A stretch of DNA of 9,590 nt from contig JALORJ010000070.1 in the NCBI GenBank assembly GCA_025459035.1, forward strand, positions 1 to 9,590, read 5' to 3'. Both the position numbers and the translations under genes were made by a program. Positions 6,938 through 9,590 of this stretch are shown piece by piece. Numbering within the stretch: the first letter of the stretch is position 1; each line of letters opens with the position of its first letter. The notes under the pieces were generated by a model. That model saw only the letters and a list, made by a program, of their open reading frames with translations, searched no databases and was not told where the DNA came from. This DNA is from Burkholderiales bacterium (lineage in GTDB: Bacteria > Pseudomonadota > Gammaproteobacteria > Burkholderiales > Ga0077523).

Positions 6938-7914
6938 GGCTTGACTCCTTGCACCAGCGTGGCCGGATCGATGACGGGAGGCACCGCCGCCGGGTAGATC
7001 GCCGCGAAGCCGTGCTTCACGGCCCACAGGTACCAGTTGTCGACGACCGTGCCGGTGAGCAGGATGCCGATGCCGCCGGTGAGCGGGGTCAGCACCGCGA
7101 ACCACCACGCCCAGCGGTGGATCGACTCCATCGTCGCGTTGAATCCCATCGTCCAGCGCCAGAACAGCGCGGCGCGTTCGCTGGCGGTCCCGCGATCGAC
7201 GATCTGGTCGATCTCGCGGTCACCGCCGTAGCGGCTCACCGCGAGGATGGTGGCGCCGTGCATCGCGAACAGCAGCGCCGACCCGTACAGGAAGGCAATG
7301 GAGAGCGCGTGGAACGGGTTGTAGAAGAGGTTGCCGTAGCGAAGCGAGAACGCCGCGGTCCAGTCGAGGTGCGGGAAGATGCCGAACGGCACCGCCTCAC
7401 CCCAACTGCCCATCAGCACCGGCCGGATGAAGCCCAGCACCAGGAACAGCCAGATCGCGGCAGCGAACGCCCAGGCGATATGGGTGCCCATGCCGAGCTG
7501 CCGCGCGCGCCGGTAGGTGCGTACCCACCACAGCAGGATCGACGCGGTGAGCAGTGCGCCGGACAGCATCCACCAGCCGCCCTGGTTCATCGGGGGCAGC
7601 GACAGTCCGTAACCGGGGGGCGGCGGCTCGAGCGCGAGCCACGGCAGCTGGCGCACGAACTGGATCGGATCCCAGTCCACCGACGCCAGCATGTTGAAGC
7701 CCATGATGTTGATCGACAGGATGCCGAGGATCAGGGACGCGACGCCCAGCCCGCCGAGGTACACCGGACCGATCTGCGCATTGCCGAGCCGACCGAACAG
7801 ATGCACGAGCAGCGGCTCGCCGGTACGCGGGCTGTTGCCCGCGGGCAGGTCGATGCCGTGGTTCGCCGGACCGACCGCCTGCACGCGGGTGAAGAGATTC
7901 AGGTATTCGTCCAT
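6934..7914 (-). CDS. pufM: Photosynthetic reaction-centre M subunit
   Basis: This 326-residue, five-helix membrane protein forms the core of the type II reaction centre with PufL, binding the special pair, accessory bacteriochlorophyll and quinone QA. Bacteriochlorophyll ligands are H182 (in PHLDW) and H202 (NPFHALS). Non-haem iron ligands are H219 (AMHG), E234 and H266 (ESIHRWAWW). W252, next to QA, and Y210, important for primary charge separation, are both present at the positions used in the Rhodobacter sphaeroides literature. A C-terminal tail of about 25 residues beyond the fifth helix is usual in species with PufC. The start ATG lies 9 nt after the pufL stop, and the spacer reads TAGGAG, so the pufL stop forms part of the Shine-Dalgarno. 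The pair is translationally coupled. Confidence 0.98.
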   Translation of the reverse strand: MDEYLNLFTRVQAVGPANHGIDLPAGNSPRTGEPLLVHLFGRLGNAQIGPVYLGGLGVASLILGILSINIMGFNMLASVDWDPIQFVRQLPWLALEPPPPGYGLSLPPMNQGGWWMLSGALLTASILLWWVRTYRRARQLGMGTHIAWAFAAAIWLFLVLGFIRPVLMGSWGEAVPFGIFPHLDWTAAFSLRYGNLFYNPFHALSIAFLYGSALLFAMHGATILAVSRYGGDREIDQIVDRGTASERAALFWRWTMGFNATMESIHRWAWWFAVLTPLTGGIGILLTGTVVDNWYLWAVKHGFAAIYPAAVPPVIDPATLVQGVKP

Positions 7915-7923
7915 GGCGGGCTC

Positions 7924-8748
7924 CTAGCTCCAGACCGGCAGCGCGAGCCACCAGTTCCACCACTCCGGCCATCCGCGCGTCCAGAACGGACCGCTGATGA
8001 CGATGCACACCGCACTGAAGAACACCGCAGCCAGTGCGAGGAACAGCCCGAGCCGGTGGATGCCCAGCGTGCCGACCGAGTAGCCGATCAGGTCGCGGAA
8101 GAACGTGTCCTCGTGGTCGGGCGTCTTGACCACTTCTCCCTTCGGCGGGTTGGTGGCCGACAGCACCAGTCCGCCGTGCATCGACAGCGCCAGCGCCGTC
8201 GTGAAGAAGAAGGTGATCGCCAGCATGTGCGCGGGGTTGTAGTGGAAGTGCAGGTACTGGTAGCCGACGTTGCTGACCCAGTCGAGGTGACTGAAGATCC
8301 CGTACGGGAAGCCGTGTCCCCAGGCGCCCATCAGCACCGGGCGGATCACGACGAGCGTCACGTAGCCGAAGATCGCCATGCCGAAGGCGAACGGCACGTG
8401 CAGTCCCATGCCGAGCTTGCGGCTGATCTCGATCTCTCGAAGCATCCAGCTGCCGAAGGCGCCGATCGCGCACACGGTCACGACCTGCCAGATGCCGCCT
8501 TCGCGCAATGGCGCGAGCCGCAACCCGTACTTGAGGTCGGGGGGCGCGATGCTGATCTGCCACAGGTTCCACGTGGGTCCGAGCGCGGCCCCCCACAGGA
8601 TCATGGCGACACCCACGAAGGTGAAGAAGATCGTCGTCACGCCGAAGAACCCGACGTAGAACGGACCGACCCAGAAGTCGAACAGGTCACCCCCGATGAG
8701 GGTGCCTCCGCGCACACGGTACTTGCGCTCGAAACTCAGCATTGCCAC
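7924..8748 (-). CDS. pufL: Photosynthetic reaction-centre L subunit
   Basis: This 274-residue, five-helix partner of PufM carries the active electron-transfer branch and the QB site. Counting the initiator, the bacteriochlorophyll ligands are H154 and H174 and the iron ligands H191 and H231 (classical L153, L173, L190, L230). E105 (L104) contacts the bacteriopheophytin. H169 (L168) hydrogen-bonds the special pair. The QB proton-relay residues E213, D214 and S224 (L212, L213, L223) are all kept, as expected for a working quinone-reducing centre. I chose GTG 8748: it gives the usual MAxLSFERKYRV start with canonical numbering and has AGGAG 6 nt upstream. ATG 8742 would lose two residues and be 12 nt from the Shine-Dalgarno. 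The gene is separated from pufA by 100 nt containing hairpins. Confidence 0.98.
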   Translation of the reverse strand: MAMLSFERKYRVRGGTLIGGDLFDFWVGPFYVGFFGVTTIFFTFVGVAMILWGAALGPTWNLWQISIAPPDLKYGLRLAPLREGGIWQVVTVCAIGAFGSWMLREIEISRKLGMGLHVPFAFGMAIFGYVTLVVIRPVLMGAWGHGFPYGIFSHLDWVSNVGYQYLHFHYNPAHMLAITFFFTTALALSMHGGLVLSATNPPKGEVVKTPDHEDTFFRDLIGYSVGTLGIHRLGLFLALAAVFFSAVCIVISGPFWTRGWPEWWNWWLALPVWS

Positions 8749-8754
8749 GGTCGG

Positions 8755-8761
8755 CTCCTCC
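8755..8761 (-). promoter_or_regulatory. Ribosome binding site that fixes the pufL GTG start
   Basis: GGAGGAG on the minus strand lies 6 nt before GTG 8748 and 12 nt before ATG 8742. The spacing and the conserved PufL N-terminal length both favour GTG. Confidence 0.7.
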
Positions 8762-8782
8762 GTGAATTCATCGGGGACGACG

Positions 8783-8808
8783 GGGCGGAATCCCGCGGGA
8801 TCCCGCCC
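8783..8808 (-). repeat. Large GC-rich hairpin in the pufA-pufL spacer
   Basis: GGGCGG at 8783-8788 pairs with CCGCCC at 8803-8808. After one mismatch the pairing continues through ATCC/GGAT, leaving a CGCG loop, so about ten pairs form in 26 nt. In purple bacteria, hairpins between pufA and pufL are known to protect the pufBA transcript from 3' decay, or to attenuate transcription into pufLM. This helps set the excess of LH1 over reaction centres. No U-run follows, so stabilisation is more likely than termination. Confidence 0.65.
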
Positions 8809-8825
8809 TGCCTTCCGTCTGCTGC

Positions 8826-8839
8826 GGCCTCGAAAGGCC
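8826..8839 (-). repeat. UUCG-loop hairpin directly after pufA
   Basis: On the minus strand the sequence reads GGCCT-TTCG-AGGCC: a 5-bp stem closed by a UUCG loop, starting about 10 nt after the pufA stop codon. The loop's closing pair is U-A rather than the classical C-G, so the extra stability of the tetraloop may be reduced. It stands in tandem with the larger hairpin at 8783-8808 and fits the expected mRNA-stability element for the antenna transcript. Confidence 0.6.
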
Positions 8840-8848
8840 CACGGAGGG

Positions 8849-9028
8849 TTACTCCTTGGGCATCGGGGCGTTCTGCTTCAACGTCTGCTTGGCGGCGGGG
8901 CCGTCGAGCCAGTTGAAGGTCGGCGTCGACAGCAGGATGAGATGGATCATCGCCGCGAGGCCGAACAGGAAAACGCCCTGGGCCACCATCGCCCGCACGG
9001 GGTCGAACAACTTCCAGATGCGCCACAT
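8849..9028 (-). CDS. pufA: LH1 core antenna alpha polypeptide
   Basis: This 59-residue, single-span membrane peptide pairs with PufB to bind bacteriochlorophyll in the LH1 ring around the reaction centre. The N-terminus MWRIWKLFDPVRAMVAQGVF is the standard LH1 alpha entry, with F8-D9-P10 at the membrane surface. The bacteriochlorophyll-ligating histidine is H29 in AAMIHLILLST. W40 in NWLDG is typical of LH1 alpha. The sequence is close to what I recall for Rubrivivax-type LH1 alpha. The start ATG is 11 nt after the stop of the preceding small gene, with GGAG overlapping that stop. pufB normally lies immediately upstream; here an extra gene intervenes. Confidence 0.96.
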   Translation of the reverse strand: MWRIWKLFDPVRAMVAQGVFLFGLAAMIHLILLSTPTFNWLDGPAAKQTLKQNAPMPKE

Positions 9029-9039
9029 GATGTGAGCTC

Positions 9040-9276
9040 CTAGTTGAGATACGACATGAAGGTGTACACGGACGCCTTCACGCCTCCGGTCACCGACTTG
9101 ATGCCTTCGGCGCCGGGTAACCAGGACCGCCATCGCATTCCCAGCGTTTGCCCGACCAGGGCAATCGCCAGGAACACCACGAACGCCGGAACGAAGATCA
9201 GCAGGAACGCACGCTGCTCGCGTTCCTTCGTGACCGCGAACTGCGGCGCGACGTGTTGCCGTGCATGGGTTGCCAT
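9040..9276 (-). CDS. Unassigned 78-residue single-span membrane protein between pufB and pufA
   Basis: I do not recognise this gene with confidence. The 78-residue product has a charged N-terminus (KEREQR at 17-22), one hydrophobic helix at about 23-46 containing a GxxxG (G42-QTL-G46), and a basic aromatic exit (MRWRSWLP, 47-54). A 24-residue glycine-rich tail ends in SVYTFMSYLN. The membrane helix has no histidine, so it cannot bind bacteriochlorophyll the way LH1 peptides do and is not a spare alpha or beta. The ATG 9276 has a GAGG upstream, lies 23 nt after pufB and 11 nt before pufA, and shares the operon's base use. A role in LH1-reaction-centre assembly or ring shape (loosely like PufX, PufY/protein-U or PufQ, all small single-span proteins) is inference from position and topology only; I see no convincing sequence match to any of them. 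Confidence 0.8.
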   Translation of the reverse strand: MATHARQHVAPQFAVTKEREQRAFLLIFVPAFVVFLAIALVGQTLGMRWRSWLPGAEGIKSVTGGVKASVYTFMSYLN

Positions 9277-9299
9277 GACAGTCCTCGCTTGGTGGGTTC

Positions 9300-9446
9300 C
9301 TACAACCAGGGACGCCAGATCCACACGAGGATGTGGGCCACCACGGCGATCGCCGTGAAACCCACCAACCCCTGCATGTAGTACTGGTGGAACTCCTGGG
9401 CTTCTTCGTCGGTGAGGCCCGAAATCGAGCCCTTGCGATCAGCCAT
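9300..9446 (-). CDS. pufB: LH1 core antenna beta polypeptide
   Basis: This 48-residue, single-span LH1 subunit binds bacteriochlorophyll together with PufA. The N-terminal stretch MADRKGSISGLTDEEAQEFH is the usual beta-chain cytoplasmic segment, with H20 as the second conserved histidine. The membrane helix carries the bacteriochlorophyll ligand H38 in the pattern AVVAHILVW, and the chain ends in WIWRPWL, the standard LH1 beta terminus. AAGGAG lies 8 nt before the ATG. It is the first puf gene in the window; its promoter is not visible and may lie upstream in the bch genes. The sequence is close to what I recall for Rubrivivax-type LH1 beta. Confidence 0.97.
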   Translation of the reverse strand: MADRKGSISGLTDEEAQEFHQYYMQGLVGFTAIAVVAHILVWIWRPWL

Positions 9447-9590
9447 GTGCTTCACTCCTTGTCGAGATCGACCTTGCGGCCTTTGTTGCGCACCGCCCGC
9501 GCAATCTGGGCAGCCACGGCGAGAGCCGCCGCGACATCCTTCGCGAGGTCGTGACGCGCTTCACGCGCTCACGGCCTCGGCCAATCCGGT
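9447..9590 (-). other. Region upstream of pufB: tail(s) of an upstream reading frame
   Basis: On the minus strand one frame entering the window reads TGLAEAVSA and stops at 9561-9563. It could be the end of an upstream gene such as bchZ, which precedes puf in related clusters, but nine residues cannot prove that. A second frame is open from about 9568 to a stop at 9452-9454, five bases before the pufB ATG. It reads EARHDLAKDVAAALAVAAQI and continues to a C-terminal KVDLDKE, with G or C at most third codon positions. It has no ATG; its first GTG is at 9517, leaving only 21 residues. It may be the true end of the upstream gene after an indel, or chance. I saw no TGT-N12-ACA site of the PpsR/CrtJ type. 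Confidence 0.35.

Noticed and set aside
4562..6997. Very long plus-strand open frames opposite pufC, crtA and crtD, and others opposite pufLM, crtC, hemA and prfA
   Set aside because: They are arginine/alanine-rich antisense shadows caused by high GC at third codon positions of the real minus-strand genes. None shows a recognisable domain.
9040..9276. The small gene between pufB and pufA as a second LH1 alpha or beta copy
   Set aside because: Its membrane helix lacks the bacteriochlorophyll-ligating histidine, and the flanking motifs of LH1 peptides are absent.
1..9590. CRISPR arrays, tRNA or rRNA genes, insertion sequences, attachment sites
   Set aside because: I saw no regularly spaced direct repeats, no tRNA-like cloverleaf, no transposase-like protein and no terminal repeats. 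The window is almost fully occupied by conserved genes on one strand.

Overview
The window is GC-rich, and every supported gene lies on the minus strand, so transcription runs from high to low coordinates. It holds the end of a purple-bacterial photosynthesis gene cluster running into a housekeeping hemA-prfA pair. The LH1 alpha and beta peptides resemble those of Rubrivivax-like Burkholderiales. Glutamyl-tRNA reductase (C5 pathway) is present next to prfA, whereas alphaproteobacteria make ALA with ALA synthase. A tetraheme PufC is also present. Together these suggest a phototrophic betaproteobacterium; a gammaproteobacterium with a similar cluster is the main alternative.

Layout in the direction of transcription: a short upstream stretch (9590-9447) with only the tail of another reading frame; pufB (LH1 beta); an unassigned 78-residue single-span membrane protein; pufA (LH1 alpha); an intercistronic spacer with two strong hairpins; pufL and pufM (reaction-centre core subunits); pufC (tetraheme lipoprotein cytochrome that re-reduces the special pair); crtA (2-ketolase, GTG start); crtD (C3,4 desaturase); crtC (1,2-hydratase); a 216-nt spacer with back-to-back small palindromes; hemA; prfA; and a hairpin at the window edge. 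Neighbouring genes from pufL to crtC overlap or are separated by at most about 30 nt, so pufB to crtC reads as one superoperon. It couples antenna and reaction-centre synthesis to the spheroidene/spirilloxanthin branch of carotenoid synthesis. HemA then supplies the tetrapyrrole precursor for bacteriochlorophyll and haem.

Two things stand out. First, an extra membrane-protein gene sits between pufB and pufA, where only a short spacer is normally found. It is the best candidate here for something undescribed. Second, the crtD/crtC junction is abnormal: crtC has no usable start codon in its own frame near its conserved N-terminus, and crtD runs about 30 codons past its expected end. A one-base indel, a CrtD-CrtC fusion broken by an indel, or a real -1 recoding event could explain this. 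The catalytic and cofactor-binding residues examined in PufL, PufM, PufC, HemA and PrfA are intact, so the photosystem looks functional.
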